A stretch of 64,000 nucleotides of DNA from Acidobacteriota bacterium (GTDB taxonomy: Bacteria; Acidobacteriota; Terriglobia; Bryobacterales; Bryobacteraceae). A program made the position numbers and the translations under genes. Under the pieces are notes generated by a model. It was given only the letters and a program-made list of their open reading frames with translations. It had not been told where the DNA came from and made no database searches. Position 1 is the first letter of the stretch, and each line of letters opens with the position of its first letter. The stretch is from positions 51,668-115,667 of the forward strand of contig JACQZR010000252.1 of NCBI GenBank assembly GCA_016213775.1. The letters run 5' to 3'. Positions 1-8,983 of the stretch are shown piece by piece.

Positions 1-214
1 TGGAAAGGCCCTCAGCACCGGCTGGAACCTGGATGACTTGCGTCTCCGGTCCGACCTTAACGGTAACGGACTTACCGTCATCCGATTTGATTCCGAGTTC
101 GAGTGCACGCGGCCGGAACTCGGTTACCGTGCCCAGAACGGTCTTCGCGGTCTGGGCTGGAATGACCGCGGCGAACAGGATCGAAACAAGAGAGACACGA
201 CTGATGGAGCGCAT
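1..214 (-). CDS. Small secreted protein, 3' end cut by window
   Basis: An open frame on the minus strand starts with ATG at 214 and runs off the left edge after 71 codons. The first 20 or so residues (MRSISRVSLVSILFAAVIPA) look like a signal peptide ending near Ala-Gln. The mature part is rich in beta-type residues (GTVTEFRPRALELGI, then KSVTVKVGPETQVI), which suggests a small beta-barrel of unknown function. It starts only 4 nt after the stop of the 131-residue secreted protein, so the two are probably co-transcribed. I do not recognise a family. Confidence 0.6.
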   Translation of the reverse strand, partial: MRSISRVSLVSILFAAVIPAQTAKTVLGTVTEFRPRALELGIKSDDGKSVTVKVGPETQVIQVPAGAEGLS

Positions 215-218
215 TAGC

Positions 219-614
219 TTATTTCTCCTTGCGAGAGGCGGCCCAGGTTGCCCCGTGCGGCTCTGTTGTACCTGTCATTTTGGCCCCGTCGACGGTTCCT
301 TTGAATTGGAAATCCATGTGATCGGTGGAGATGCGAAGAGCGACTTTCTTGCCTTCGATGGACCCAGCCAACGGATTGTGTTGCCCGTTCTCCATTTCGC
401 AGACGCCGCTGAGCTTGGAGCCATCCTGTTGAATCTTGAAAACGCCGGCCATTTTTCCATGCGGCGTTTCCATGGAGAATTGCCAGGCGCCGGCGACCTT
501 GGCGGACTCGGAAGCCTTGTGGCCATGGTCTGACGGATGATGGCCGGGATGTTGCGCCGGCAGGCTCGCCGCGCCCAGCAGAAGAGTGGCAATAGCCATG
601 CAAAGTTTGTTCAT
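219..614 (-). CDS. Secreted His-rich hypothetical protein (131 aa)
   Basis: This is a 131-residue protein with a clear signal peptide (MNKLCMAIATLLLGAASLPAQ) followed by a His-rich stretch (HPGHHPSDHGH) and a beta-rich domain. The later pattern (VAGAWQFSMETPHGKMAG, then GTVDGAKMTGT) resembles small lipocalin-like or streptavidin-like secreted domains seen in Acidobacteria, but this is only a resemblance. The His cluster might bind metal; that is inference. Its stop is 4 nt before the next start at 214, so it heads a short operon that leaves the window. Confidence 0.7.
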   Translation of the reverse strand: MNKLCMAIATLLLGAASLPAQHPGHHPSDHGHKASESAKVAGAWQFSMETPHGKMAGVFKIQQDGSKLSGVCEMENGQHNPLAGSIEGKKVALRISTDHMDFQFKGTVDGAKMTGTTEPHGATWAASRKEK

Positions 615-679
615 ACATCGAGCGTAGGCGCTCCTCCGGGCCGCGTTCCATGAGAAAGCGTCGAGCGCGAATCCAGGGT

Positions 680-815
680 GCTGAGTGCGTATTGGGGGCG
701 ACGAGCGAGCGGTCGCCGTCGGCCTGAAAGCGGAGTCTCAAGCTCCGCGTGGGCTGGCCTGGAAAGGCCAGCCGCGGCCAGGTTTGGCCGCCCCACAGGA
801 CGGCTGAATGTCCAA
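680..815. repeat. Extragenic palindrome cluster
   Basis: The 227-nt gap between the secreted protein (start 614) and the response regulator (stop 842) holds no gene. It contains a perfect 8-bp inverted repeat, GGCTGGCC at 752-759 and GGCCAGCC at 766-773, with a 6-nt loop. A shorter CGGAG/CTCCG dyad lies just before it, near 731-747. It may be a dispersed extragenic palindrome or a transcript-end structure. There is no U-tract, so it is not a canonical terminator. Confidence 0.4.
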
Positions 816-841
816 ACTCCAGAGCGGAGCTAAAGCTTGCC

Positions 842-1603
842 CTACAGCCCCGGAATTCTACGGCGCAACATCTTTGCCTGCCGCTCGCTCACGATGATTT
901 CGGTGGCCTGCGCGTCCGGCATGATGAGAAGGAAGCCACTCTTGAAGTAGGGGCGTATCTCCTGAATCCGGCTCAGGTTCACGAGGCACTCGCGGCGTGC
1001 GCGGAAATACATGTCTTCAGGGAGGCTGCTCTCGAGTTCGCTGAGCTGGTAGTTCACCCAGAAGGTTTCCGCAGCGGTGTGTGCCTTGACGATTCCATCC
1101 TCCACCTGGAACCAGAGGATCTGTTCGGGAGTCATCAGCACCAGCCGGTCACGTTTGCGGCACACAACCTGGCGCAGACTCCTGCGTGCTTCATGAACCG
1201 CTTTGAAGAGATGATCGCGCTCACGCTCGCGGCCGGCGGGCTCCGCAGAAAGCTTGCGTGCCCGCTCGAGAGCATGTGCGAGACGCTGCGGCTCGATCGG
1301 CTTGAGCAGATACGCCAGCGCGTTGGCTTCAAAGGCCGCCAGAGCGTGATGATCGAAGCCGGTAGCAAAGATGACGAGTGGCAGAGTGATGCCTTCCGGA
1401 AGGGCATGCAACACCTCGAATCCATTCAGACCGGGCATCGCGATGTCGAGGAACAAGAGATCGGGGAGGAGTTCCTCGATCTTCCTGACGGCTTCCAGGC
1501 CGTCACTCGACTCCCCAACGATGACAATGTCCGGATGGTCGCCAAGCAGCCGGCTCAACCTGGCACGCGCGGGTTCCTCATCATCCACGATTAGCGTTCT
1601 CAT
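842..1603 (-). CDS. LytTR-family response regulator
   Basis: This 253-residue protein has a receiver domain (about 1-120) and a C-terminal LytTR DNA-binding domain (about 150-253). Receiver features are the acidic pair in LIVDDEE and the phospho-acceptor Asp53 in FLDIAMPG. The LytTR part is marked by FRARRECLVNLSRIQEI. I chose the ATG at 1603 rather than the longer frame because it overlaps the kinase stop as ATGA, implying translational coupling. It should be phosphorylated by the LytS-type kinase encoded just upstream and act as a transcription factor. The target is unknown. Confidence 0.9.
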   Translation of the reverse strand: MRTLIVDDEEPARARLSRLLGDHPDIVIVGESSDGLEAVRKIEELLPDLLFLDIAMPGLNGFEVLHALPEGITLPLVIFATGFDHHALAAFEANALAYLLKPIEPQRLAHALERARKLSAEPAGRERERDHLFKAVHEARRSLRQVVCRKRDRLVLMTPEQILWFQVEDGIVKAHTAAETFWVNYQLSELESSLPEDMYFRARRECLVNLSRIQEIRPYFKSGFLLIMPDAQATEIIVSERQAKMLRRRIPGL

Positions 1604-3531
1604 TGTTCCACCACCGCGCCGGATGCGGGTATTCGGACGGTCGCGCAAGCTCCTCCGCCTTGCCGGGGTTCCAGGACAATCGTAGCCCGCTCCTGATAAA
1701 GAGCGCGCAAACGTTCGGCCACATTCGCGAGTCCGAGACTCTGGGGCTCGTCCTCCGGTCTGCCGTTCCCTGGAGGGGCGGCCAGTCCCAAACCATCATC
1801 TTCGATGCGAAAGCAGATCTCGCCGCCGTCCCGACGCGCAGTGATTCTGAGGTGGCCGACGCCGATTTTGGGGCCAAGTCCGTGCTTGAGAGCATTCTCC
1901 ACCAGAGGCTGGAGGATGAGAGAGGGAACCTGTAAACCGGCGATCTCCGGCGCCATGTCGATCTCCACTTTCAACCGCTCTCCAAACCTCGCTTCCTCGA
2001 TATGAAGATAGGATCGCAGGAATTCCATCTCCCCGCGGATGCTCGTAAGAGGCCGGTGGGAGTGAGCCAGAACGTGGCGAAAGACGGCAGACAGGCGCAG
2101 CGTCATCGCCTCGGCGCGTTTGGGGTCGCGAACGATCAGGTCGGCAATCGTATTCAGCGAGTTGAAAAGGAAGTGCGGATTGACTTGAGCCCGCAACGCC
2201 CGCAACTCGGCTTCGGTGACTTGTTGCAGGAGAACCGCCTCCCGGCTTTGGCGTTCGATCGACTCCTGTTCACGGGCGAGGGAATCGAGACGGTTTCCGC
2301 AATGTGTGGCCACTGCACGGAGGTAGTTGAGATCTCGAATGACCAGACCTGGCCTGTGGAGGCCGGTAGTAACACGTAACGCGTGGCTGACTTTGCCCGT
2401 GGAAGTGATGGGGACAATGGCGGCGGCGTCATCGCTCTCGACGATCTCGCCCTCTCCAATGCCGGGCGGCCATTGCGAAAGCTCATTCACCGGACAGACC
2501 TTCGCATCGCTGGAGTCGATCGCTTCGCGGACAGCGGATTCCGTGGCGCTAATTACTGCGGGTTCCTCTGTCAGCCGGCCCAGCTTTTCACCAAGCGTCT
2601 GCGCCAACCTGCGGTAATCCGGAGTGCGAAAGAGCCAGCGGGTAATCACGCGGCTCATGCGCTCATCAACAAAGGTGAACGACAGGATGAGTACGAGTGA
2701 CACCAGAACGATGCCAAAGACATGTGCCACTTCCGGCGAGATGACCCATATCAGGCGCGACCAATTCCACCACTGTGCAACCGCGCCGATGATTGCGGCC
2801 CACGTACCGGCCAGGACAATGCGCACTCCGTAGCGAATAAAGACGTCGGCAAAGCGGAATCGGGCGAACAGGAAGAAACTGCAGAGCACCACCAACATGA
2901 TCAAGTGCATTCCCAAACCGCTCAAACCGGGGTCGGCTCCGCTGCTCAAGCGCGGATCAATGGACATGATCAACGCTGCCAGGCAGATCGCGGTGACGAT
3001 GGCCCAGGAAGGAATATAGATCGAGCGTGGTGTAGTGCCGCGTCGAAGAGCGATGATGGCGCCCATGGCGAGGATGGCTGAATCGTGATAGGCGGTGAGA
3101 CGGCGCAGACCAATCGGCAGACCAGCCGGGGTCCAGAGCACGAGTGCCGCCACCATGGCACCCGACAGGCACGCCGCGACCTGCAGAACCTGGATGGCCG
3201 CCTTTTTGTGTGAGCTCGAAGCAAACGGTTTCCAGATCGCAAGAATGGGAATCGGGAATGCCAGGACGCCGCAGTACTGAAGGAACCGGGCGGTGATGGG
3301 CTGCCAATCGGTGTTCGGCACGCCCATTGCGATCAGAATCGCCTGGGTGAGGCCACCAGCACTCCACAATAAGGCGCAAACGGCAAAAACAATATTGGCT
3401 CCAGGGTTCCCTCGCAGTTTAGCGGCACGCAATGTCAGCGCCAGCAGGATTACGGTGATCAGCAGAGCGGCGGTGAACGCGATCAGCTCACCTGCGAAGA
3501 AGACACGATGGGGACCGGAGTGGCCGTGCAA
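1600..3531 (-). CDS. LytS-type sensor histidine kinase
   Basis: The protein has about 643 residues. The N-terminal 260 residues contain roughly seven hydrophobic segments (for example LIAFTAALLITVILLALTL), giving a membrane sensor. A GAF-like or linker region precedes a His_kinase domain from about residue 440. The phospho-acceptor is His453 in NPHFLFNSLN, and the ATPase part shows LVENALKHGL and a DDGLGL box. The annotated start is TTG with a weak upstream Shine-Dalgarno; a GTG at 3504 is an alternative. The stop overlaps the LytTR regulator start by 4 nt, so the two form a two-component operon. The signal is unknown. Confidence 0.88.
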   Translation of the reverse strand: MHGHSGPHRVFFAGELIAFTAALLITVILLALTLRAAKLRGNPGANIVFAVCALLWSAGGLTQAILIAMGVPNTDWQPITARFLQYCGVLAFPIPILAIWKPFASSSHKKAAIQVLQVAACLSGAMVAALVLWTPAGLPIGLRRLTAYHDSAILAMGAIIALRRGTTPRSIYIPSWAIVTAICLAALIMSIDPRLSSGADPGLSGLGMHLIMLVVLCSFFLFARFRFADVFIRYGVRIVLAGTWAAIIGAVAQWWNWSRLIWVISPEVAHVFGIVLVSLVLILSFTFVDERMSRVITRWLFRTPDYRRLAQTLGEKLGRLTEEPAVISATESAVREAIDSSDAKVCPVNELSQWPPGIGEGEIVESDDAAAIVPITSTGKVSHALRVTTGLHRPGLVIRDLNYLRAVATHCGNRLDSLAREQESIERQSREAVLLQQVTEAELRALRAQVNPHFLFNSLNTIADLIVRDPKRAEAMTLRLSAVFRHVLAHSHRPLTSIRGEMEFLRSYLHIEEARFGERLKVEIDMAPEIAGLQVPSLILQPLVENALKHGLGPKIGVGHLRITARRDGGEICFRIEDDGLGLAAPPGNGRPEDEPQSLGLANVAERLRALYQERATIVLEPRQGGGACATVRIPASGAVVEQ

Positions 3532-3725
3532 GGATCAGAATAACCGTTCCGGTTCCAAGCGTCCAGCATGGCGGCGCGTGCGCGGACAAACACGGCGCCA
3601 GCGCGGATTACTGAAGCGCCTCCGCGGGCGTGTCTTCCTTAGAGGCTGGGAGTATAATACGGAAACGCTCGGCGGCGCATGCGCGATTTCGTGGGCCACG
3701 GGCTGTGCGATTCGGGAGGGCTAAG

Positions 3726-4505
3726 ATGGCAATTGCTTGTCCTATTGAACTCGATACTGGCGCCTTGCGCGGCGAGATCTCGAACATTTACGGAAGGGTG
3801 GCAATCGAACCTACCGCCGAGTTCCATTTTCACCGCGGACCCGGATACGCGGCGGAGTTCCTCGGCTACGATGTGGACGAGTTGGCGAGCCTTCCAACTG
3901 AGTGCACAGCTTCTTTCGCAGGAACCGGCAACCCGCTGGCAATCGGTCCAATTCACCCTGGTGAGACGATTCTGGACATCGGCTGCGGAGCAGGAATGGA
4001 TCTCTTGCTTGCTGGACGGCGAGTGGGTCCAGGGGGCCGGGCCGTCGGCATCGACATGACAGATGAAATGGTCGAACGGGCACGGAACTCGACCGTCGCC
4101 CGCGGCATGAAGCATGTTGAGATTCGCAAAGGGGATGCGACCGCGTTGCCGGTTGCAGATGGCAGCGTGGATATCGTCATCTCCAATGGCGTGCTCAACC
4201 TGGTTCCGGAGAAGGAACTGGCCTTTTCTGAAATCGTCCGGGTCCTGCGGCCGGGTGGCCGGCTGCATCTGGCCGATATCGCACTCGACACGGAGCTCTC
4301 CGAAGACCTCCGCCGCAACATCGATCTGTGGACTGGTTGAATCGCCGGCGCTCTGCCGGAGGCGGAGCTCGTCGACTATCTGGGACGGATCGGCTTTAAA
4401 GACGTGCGCATCACAGCGCGGTTTGACTGTTTCCGCGCGACATCGAAAGAGAAGACTGCACGCAAATTCGGTGTCCACGGTGTCAACGTGTTTGCCCAAA
4501 GGTGA
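3726..4505 (+). CDS. arsM: ArsM-like SAM methyltransferase, candidate selenoprotein (UGA codon 205)
   Basis: ATG at 3726 follows GGGAGG. Residues 82-92 (ILDIGCGAGMD) are the SAM-binding motif I, and VLRPGGRLHLAD is the later class I motif. A TGA at 4338-4340 stops the frame after LWTG. Read through as codon 205, the frame continues without decay for 54 more codons (IAGALPEAEL, then CFRATSKEKTARKFGV) to TGA at 4503-4505. That tail matches what I know of the C-terminus of arsenite-methyltransferase-like proteins, in which a conserved Cys precedes the (I/V)(A/S)GAL segment, exactly where the TGA lies. Cys60 and Cys235 could be partner thiols (inference). Likely role: methylation of As(III) or a related substrate. 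A recent nonsense mutation is the alternative. Confidence 0.72.
4350..4368 (+). promoter_or_regulatory. Bacterial SECIS-like hairpin
   Basis: Downstream of the in-frame TGA (4338-4340) lies a stem of 8 bp, GCTCTGCC at 4350-4357 with GGCGGAGC at 4361-4368, containing one G-U pair and closed by a GGA loop at 4358-4360. The loop starts 18 nt after the TGA and begins with G. These properties fall within the loose consensus I know for bacterial SECIS elements (apical loop about 16-37 nt after UGA, G among the first two loop bases). It lies inside coding sequence, as bacterial SECIS elements do. Function is inferred. Confidence 0.55.
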
Positions 4506-4521
4506 ACCTGGCGCGCGCTGC

Positions 4522-5148
4522 CTAAACTTTGGGACGCGCAAGATCGAACCGGTCGCTGGTGCGAGTGTACGTATTGCCTCCCATGCGCCCAATCGCGCGC
4601 AGCTTGCCCGGATCAATCCTGTAGTTGTCCACGATGTCATCGTCGACATGCAGCAGCACCACTTCGCCGATAACCAGACAAGCCCCGCCGGGCCGGTCGC
4701 TAATCATCACGGTCTGCATCAGCTTGCATTCCATCGAAACGCGGGCTTCCTTCACGCGGCAGGGAGTAACCAATTCGCTGCGAACCGGTGTCAGACCGGA
4801 CACCTCGAACTCATCCACGTCAAAAGGATAATCGCCGGAGGCGGCGTTCATCGCCTCGGCGAAATCCTCGCTCACGATATTGACGACAAACTCGCCCGTT
4901 TCCTGCACATTCCGCAGGCTGTCCTTGCGGCGCTCATTCGGATTGCCCGGCGCCGCCGCACGAATCCCCGAACTGAACAGCACCACCGGTGGATTCTGGC
5001 AGACGGCGTTGAAGAAACTGTACGGCGCGAGGTTGCGAATCCCATCCCTGCTGGTGGTGGAGATGAACCCGATCGGGCGCGGAACAACGGCCCCGATCAG
5101 CAGTTTGTATACATCGCGAATATCGTGTTCCGACGGGCGGACCAGCAT
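4522..5148 (-). CDS. Flavin reductase-like domain protein
   Basis: This 208-residue cytoplasmic protein fits the flavin reductase-like, FMN-binding split-barrel family. Typical sections are VPRPIGFISTTSRDG, LAPYSFFNAVCQNPP and DSLRNVQETGEFVVNIVS. Family members bind FMN and either reduce it or act as flavoprotein oxidoreductases; the substrate cannot be told from sequence. It is the last gene of a minus-strand run with the FmdB-like protein (18-nt gap) and DacB. It converges on the methyltransferase with 16 nt between stops. Confidence 0.85.
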   Translation of the reverse strand: MLVRPSEHDIRDVYKLLIGAVVPRPIGFISTTSRDGIRNLAPYSFFNAVCQNPPVVLFSSGIRAAAPGNPNERRKDSLRNVQETGEFVVNIVSEDFAEAMNAASGDYPFDVDEFEVSGLTPVRSELVTPCRVKEARVSMECKLMQTVMISDRPGGACLVIGEVVLLHVDDDIVDNYRIDPGKLRAIGRMGGNTYTRTSDRFDLARPKV

Positions 5149-5166
5149 GCTAATTGCTGTCCATCT

Positions 5167-5391
5167 CTAGTTGCGGCCGCACAGGCCTGGTGTCTGGCAC
5201 ATGCCTGCCGGGCAGCCGCCGGGGCCTTGCGCCTGACGCGCGGGGACGCCGTTGGCATGCGCCGCGAACGTGGACAACTGCTGCGACAATGCGTGCGAAG
5301 CGCACTTCGGACATTCCACTTGTGTGTCCCTGCGGACCAGCTTCTCAAAATGCTCGCCGCACTGGTCGCAACGGTATTCAAAAATCGGCAT
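5167..5391 (-). CDS. FmdB-family zinc-ribbon protein
   Basis: This 74-residue protein starts MPIFEYRCDQCGEHFEKLV and has a second CPKC pair at about residues 28-31, the four-Cys zinc ribbon of the FmdB/CxxC regulatory family. The C-terminal tail is Gly/Pro/Cys rich and carries three further Cys residues (GCPAGMCQTPGLC), which may be a disordered or extra metal-binding tail. Its ATG lies 3 nt after the stop of the upstream DacB gene, so it is translated from the same message. The family is often called a putative regulator; the exact role is unknown. Confidence 0.85.
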   Translation of the reverse strand: MPIFEYRCDQCGEHFEKLVRRDTQVECPKCASHALSQQLSTFAAHANGVPARQAQGPGGCPAGMCQTPGLCGRN

Positions 5392-5394
5392 GGT

Positions 5395-6948
5395 TCAATT
5401 CCCTTCCCAATCGAGGAGTGCTAATCCGATTCTATCAACCGCGCGTCGAATCCCGGAAGTTGGTCCCGTCTGATTGTTGGCGATGATGGAGAAGATGAGC
5501 CGCTGCCCTTTGTGCGTCGTGGCATAACCGCCCAGCGCCACGACGTTGGCAAGTGTGCCGGTCTTGGCGTGGATGGCGTTCGCCGCGGGTGTTTTGTCGA
5601 AACGGTTCGCCAGCGTTCCGTCCTCCGCGCCAATGGGAAGCATGCTCTCCCACAGCGCGGCCGATGGTCCCGTGCCCATGAACGAGAGCAGGGCCGTCAC
5701 GCTACGCGGCGTGATCAGAGTTCGTCGCGACAGGCCCGATCCGTCTTCAAAATGGCAATCTCCTTCGTCAACGCCAATCGACTTCAGAAAGGCGTACAAC
5801 TCCTTGATGCCGGCCTCACGGGTGGGCTCGCCGCCGCGCACACGGGCAACCTCCCGCAACAGGATCTCGGCGTGCAGGTTCTGGCTCACCTTGTTCACCA
5901 CCCGAGCCACTTCCGTGAGCGGCGGCGACACACGCCGGGCCAGTTCAAACCCTGCGTTGGGATCGAAGAACTCCGAGACGTTGTTTCGATGGACCGATGT
6001 GGGCACCCCGGCGATACGGATGCCGCGCCGCGTCAGAACATCGTACAGAACGGTTGCCGCGTAGAGCGCCGGATCGTCCACCGCCAGCAATTCCCCACGT
6101 CCGCGGCTGGTGCGCCCCACTTTGCCGTCTACTCGAATCTGATGCGACCCTGGCGCGCGAAAGAACACGACCGGCGAGGACTCGCCGTCCACGGTGATGA
6201 CGCGGTTGTCGATCACCAGCGGAAGCACCGGCGGCTGAACGGTCACACGCGCAGCATCGCCAACCGATGAGCCCGGCTTCACAGTTACGGTGAATGCATT
6301 GTCGTTGAACACGATCGCGCTCACCGGCGCACCGTACTCCCAAATGGCATCATCGATGGTCCAGCCCTCGGGGTAGGGAGAGTAGGGATAAAACCGGTCG
6401 TCGCCAATGATGTCGCCGTCGATCTCCTTTACGCCTGAGCGAACCACCTGCTCGGCCAACTGCTCAATAGGCTCCAGCGGGTCATTCGCATCGCCATTCT
6501 TGCGGTAGGGATACACGCGCCCGGACAGTGTTGGGTCTCCTCCACCAACCAACCGCAGATCGGACCTCAGCCGTCCATCCGGTTCCACCTTACGCGCCGC
6601 GCGAATGGTTGTCGTGAACCGGTGATCCGGCCCCAACCGCGTGAGCGCCATAGCTGTCGTGAACAGCTTCGTGTTGGACGCCGGAGCAAAATGCTCTTCG
6701 ATGTTGCGTGCAAACACCAGCCGCCTGGTGGACTGGTGAATGACGTGGATCCCCCAGCGCGCCCCACGCGCTTCTTTCGTCGAGAGAATCGCCTCGATGC
6801 GCCGCTCCGTTTCGTTCGCCGTCATCTTCTTGGCTGATGGCGCGGCTTTCTTTACGGCCTTGGCGACGGACTTCTTCCTGGCTGGCGCGGCGGCCATCGT
6901 GAAGGCAGCGGCGACGAGAAGGGCGAACAGGCATTTCATGGCGCGCAT
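5395..6948 (-). CDS. dacB: D-Ala-D-Ala carboxypeptidase/endopeptidase (PBP4)
   Basis: The 517-residue protein has an N-terminal signal peptide (LFALLVAAAFTMAAAPA) followed by a Lys/Ala-rich linker. It shows class C penicillin-binding protein motifs: SNTK at residues 91-94 (catalytic Ser91 and Lys94), a DGSGLSR segment and HAKTGTLANV near the C-terminus. Such enzymes act in the periplasm and trim or cleave peptidoglycan cross-links. It heads the minus-strand run DacB, FmdB-like, flavin reductase-like. It is divergent from the C-terminal protease gene, separated by 179 nt. Confidence 0.92.
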   Translation of the reverse strand: MRAMKCLFALLVAAAFTMAAAPARKKSVAKAVKKAAPSAKKMTANETERRIEAILSTKEARGARWGIHVIHQSTRRLVFARNIEEHFAPASNTKLFTTAMALTRLGPDHRFTTTIRAARKVEPDGRLRSDLRLVGGGDPTLSGRVYPYRKNGDANDPLEPIEQLAEQVVRSGVKEIDGDIIGDDRFYPYSPYPEGWTIDDAIWEYGAPVSAIVFNDNAFTVTVKPGSSVGDAARVTVQPPVLPLVIDNRVITVDGESSPVVFFRAPGSHQIRVDGKVGRTSRGRGELLAVDDPALYAATVLYDVLTRRGIRIAGVPTSVHRNNVSEFFDPNAGFELARRVSPPLTEVARVVNKVSQNLHAEILLREVARVRGGEPTREAGIKELYAFLKSIGVDEGDCHFEDGSGLSRRTLITPRSVTALLSFMGTGPSAALWESMLPIGAEDGTLANRFDKTPAANAIHAKTGTLANVVALGGYATTHKGQRLIFSIIANNQTGPTSGIRRAVDRIGLALLDWEGN

Positions 6949-7127
6949 TGAGTTCTTATTATCGCGGACGTTGGCGATCGGTTGCGCCGAGGGGAGTGCG
7001 TCCGACTCGCTTACGCTCGCCCCGAGCCGCGACCGTCGTGCCGCGAGGGACTGATCGTTACATTCTGTTCCTAAAGAACTCCCAAAAACCTGCGATATAC
7101 TGAGGGAAGGCTGGAGGTCCCACCCGT

Positions 7128-8741
7128 TTGTCCGATGACCGTCGCTTCTCTATGCTTTTTGTCTGCCTGCTGCTGGCAGGTGCTCTCCTTGGGGGCCTGT
7201 TCGGGCCCGGTGCAGCGGGTGTAGCCGCCGCTGCCGCCGGGGATGAGGATGAGATTAACGGCGGCGTCAAGACCTTCACCAAACTGCTCCAGGTGGTGGA
7301 GGAGAACTACGCCGAAAAGGTGAACGCCGACAAGGCTATCTTCAAGGGCGCCATCCCAGGGATGCTCCACACGCTCGATCCGCATTCCAGTTTCTTCGAT
7401 CCGCGCGACTTCCAGATTCTGCGGGAAGACCAGCGCGGGGCGTACGGCGGCGTGGGAATGAGCGTTCAGGAACGCAACCGCCGCACCATCGTGATCGCAC
7501 CGTTTCCAGGAGCTCCTGCTTATAAGGCGGGGATACGGCCCGGCGACGTAATCATGGAAGTGAACGGGAAGCGATGCGACAACCTCACCAGTACGGAAGT
7601 GGCGGACTTGTTGAAAGGACAACGGGGAACGCAGGTGAAGGTGGTGATCAGCCGCGAGGGTGTCGATAAGCCGATCACGTTTGAAATTACCCGCGATGAA
7701 ATCTCGCGCAAGAGCGTCGAGGATGCGTTTTGGGTTAAACCCGGGATTGCCCATCTGAACATTGTGACGTTCAATGAGAATACCAGCCGTGAGGTCGAAG
7801 ACAACCTGAAGCGGTTGGGTGAGGACAATATCAAGGGCTTGATTCTCGACCTGCGCTATAATCCGGGCGGGTTGTTGAATGAAGGCGTGGCGGTAGCGGG
7901 AAGATTCCTGCGTCGAGGACAACTCGTGGTCTCGCACAAAGGACGCGCGTCGGCGGAAAAACCCTACTATGCCTCGCGCGGGAACAACGGCCGCGAGTAT
8001 CCGATCGTAGTGCTGGTGAACCGGTTCTCGGCTTCGGCCGCGGAAATTGTATCCGGCGCGCTGCAGGATCATGACAGAGCCTGGATCCTTGGCGAGAATA
8101 CGTTCGGCAAAGGGTTGGTACAGACTGTGCATCCGCTGGTGGAGAATACCGGTCTGGCGCTCACCACAGCCAAATACTACACGCCGAGCGGACGCTTGAT
8201 TCAGCGCGATTATTCCAACGGCACCATTCTCGATTACTTCTACAAGAAGGACCTCGCCACGCAGAATCCAATGGATGTGAAGATGACGGACAGCGGCCGG
8301 ACGGTATACGGTGGCGGCGGCATTTCTCCCGATGAGAAATTCTCCGGGCCGAAGTTGAACCGCTTCCAGAACGATCTCATCCGGCGCTTCGCATTTTTCA
8401 ACTTCTCGTCCTACTACTTCAGCAAGCACGAAGCGAAGTTGTCGCGGGACTGGAATGTGTCGGAGTCGACACTTCAGGAATTCCGGCAGTATCTGAACAA
8501 AGAACACATTCCTTTTCAGGAAGCGGACCTCGTGGAAACCAAAGACTGGCTGAAGCAGCAGATCCGGCGAGAATTGTTCATCACGGCTTTCAACCAGGAG
8601 GAGTCGCGCAGGATGACGGTGGAAGGCGACCCGTTCGTACTGCGAGCGATTGATTCGGTGGATAAGGCCAGGAATCTGCTGGAAACCTCCAAAAAGGTCT
8701 CCGCGGCGCACCCGAATTCCGGGATTGTACGATCGCGTTGA
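7128..8741 (+). CDS. ctpA: S41-family C-terminal processing protease
   Basis: The protein has 537 residues. It starts at TTG with GGAGG about 10 nt upstream. An N-terminal hydrophobic segment (residues 8-37) is a signal peptide or anchor. A PDZ domain covers about 100-185 (YGGVGMSVQ, IRPGDVIMEVNG) and the S41 protease domain about 200-390. The probable catalytic dyad is Ser303 in FSASAAEI and Lys328 in FGKGLVQ, 25 residues apart as in the D1 protease family. A C-terminal helical region follows. It acts in the periplasm, trimming or degrading proteins from their C-termini. Confidence 0.92.
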   Translation: MSDDRRFSMLFVCLLLAGALLGGLFGPGAAGVAAAAAGDEDEINGGVKTFTKLLQVVEENYAEKVNADKAIFKGAIPGMLHTLDPHSSFFDPRDFQILREDQRGAYGGVGMSVQERNRRTIVIAPFPGAPAYKAGIRPGDVIMEVNGKRCDNLTSTEVADLLKGQRGTQVKVVISREGVDKPITFEITRDEISRKSVEDAFWVKPGIAHLNIVTFNENTSREVEDNLKRLGEDNIKGLILDLRYNPGGLLNEGVAVAGRFLRRGQLVVSHKGRASAEKPYYASRGNNGREYPIVVLVNRFSASAAEIVSGALQDHDRAWILGENTFGKGLVQTVHPLVENTGLALTTAKYYTPSGRLIQRDYSNGTILDYFYKKDLATQNPMDVKMTDSGRTVYGGGGISPDEKFSGPKLNRFQNDLIRRFAFFNFSSYYFSKHEAKLSRDWNVSESTLQEFRQYLNKEHIPFQEADLVETKDWLKQQIRRELFITAFNQEESRRMTVEGDPFVLRAIDSVDKARNLLETSKKVSAAHPNSGIVRSR

Positions 8742-8811
8742 AGAAATCGCGCTGGAGCGTGCAAGATTGGTCGACGCCGGTCAACCCCCGCTTGGCTAGG
8801 TTTGTGGAATA

Positions 8812-8864
8812 GGTGGGCAGCCATAGGGGTTCAGCGTTCATTGCTGGATAGGGGGCTGCCCACC
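8812..8864. terminator. Inverted repeat between convergent genes
   Basis: A perfect 11-bp inverted repeat, GGTGGGCAGCC at 8812-8822 and GGCTGCCCACC at 8854-8864, encloses a 31-nt loop. It sits between the convergent C-terminal protease gene and the sigma54 activator gene. It could act as a bidirectional transcript end, but the long loop and lack of T-tract make this weak. The rest of the 242-nt gap shows nothing recognisable. Confidence 0.35.
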
Positions 8865-8983
8865 GGTGCGGTTGTTAGTAGCATTCGCTAATGCAAGAAC
8901 GGGGCCACAGTCGAAAGTCTCTTGTTGCCCGCGAAATTCTGACCGGTTGCGAACCGTACAGTTCACCCCGTTAACCATCCGGT

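Noticed and set aside
7071..8711. 546-codon open frame on the minus strand
   Set aside because: It is the antisense of the C-terminal protease gene, whose plus-strand frame has signal peptide, PDZ and S41 motifs; the minus frame has no family features.
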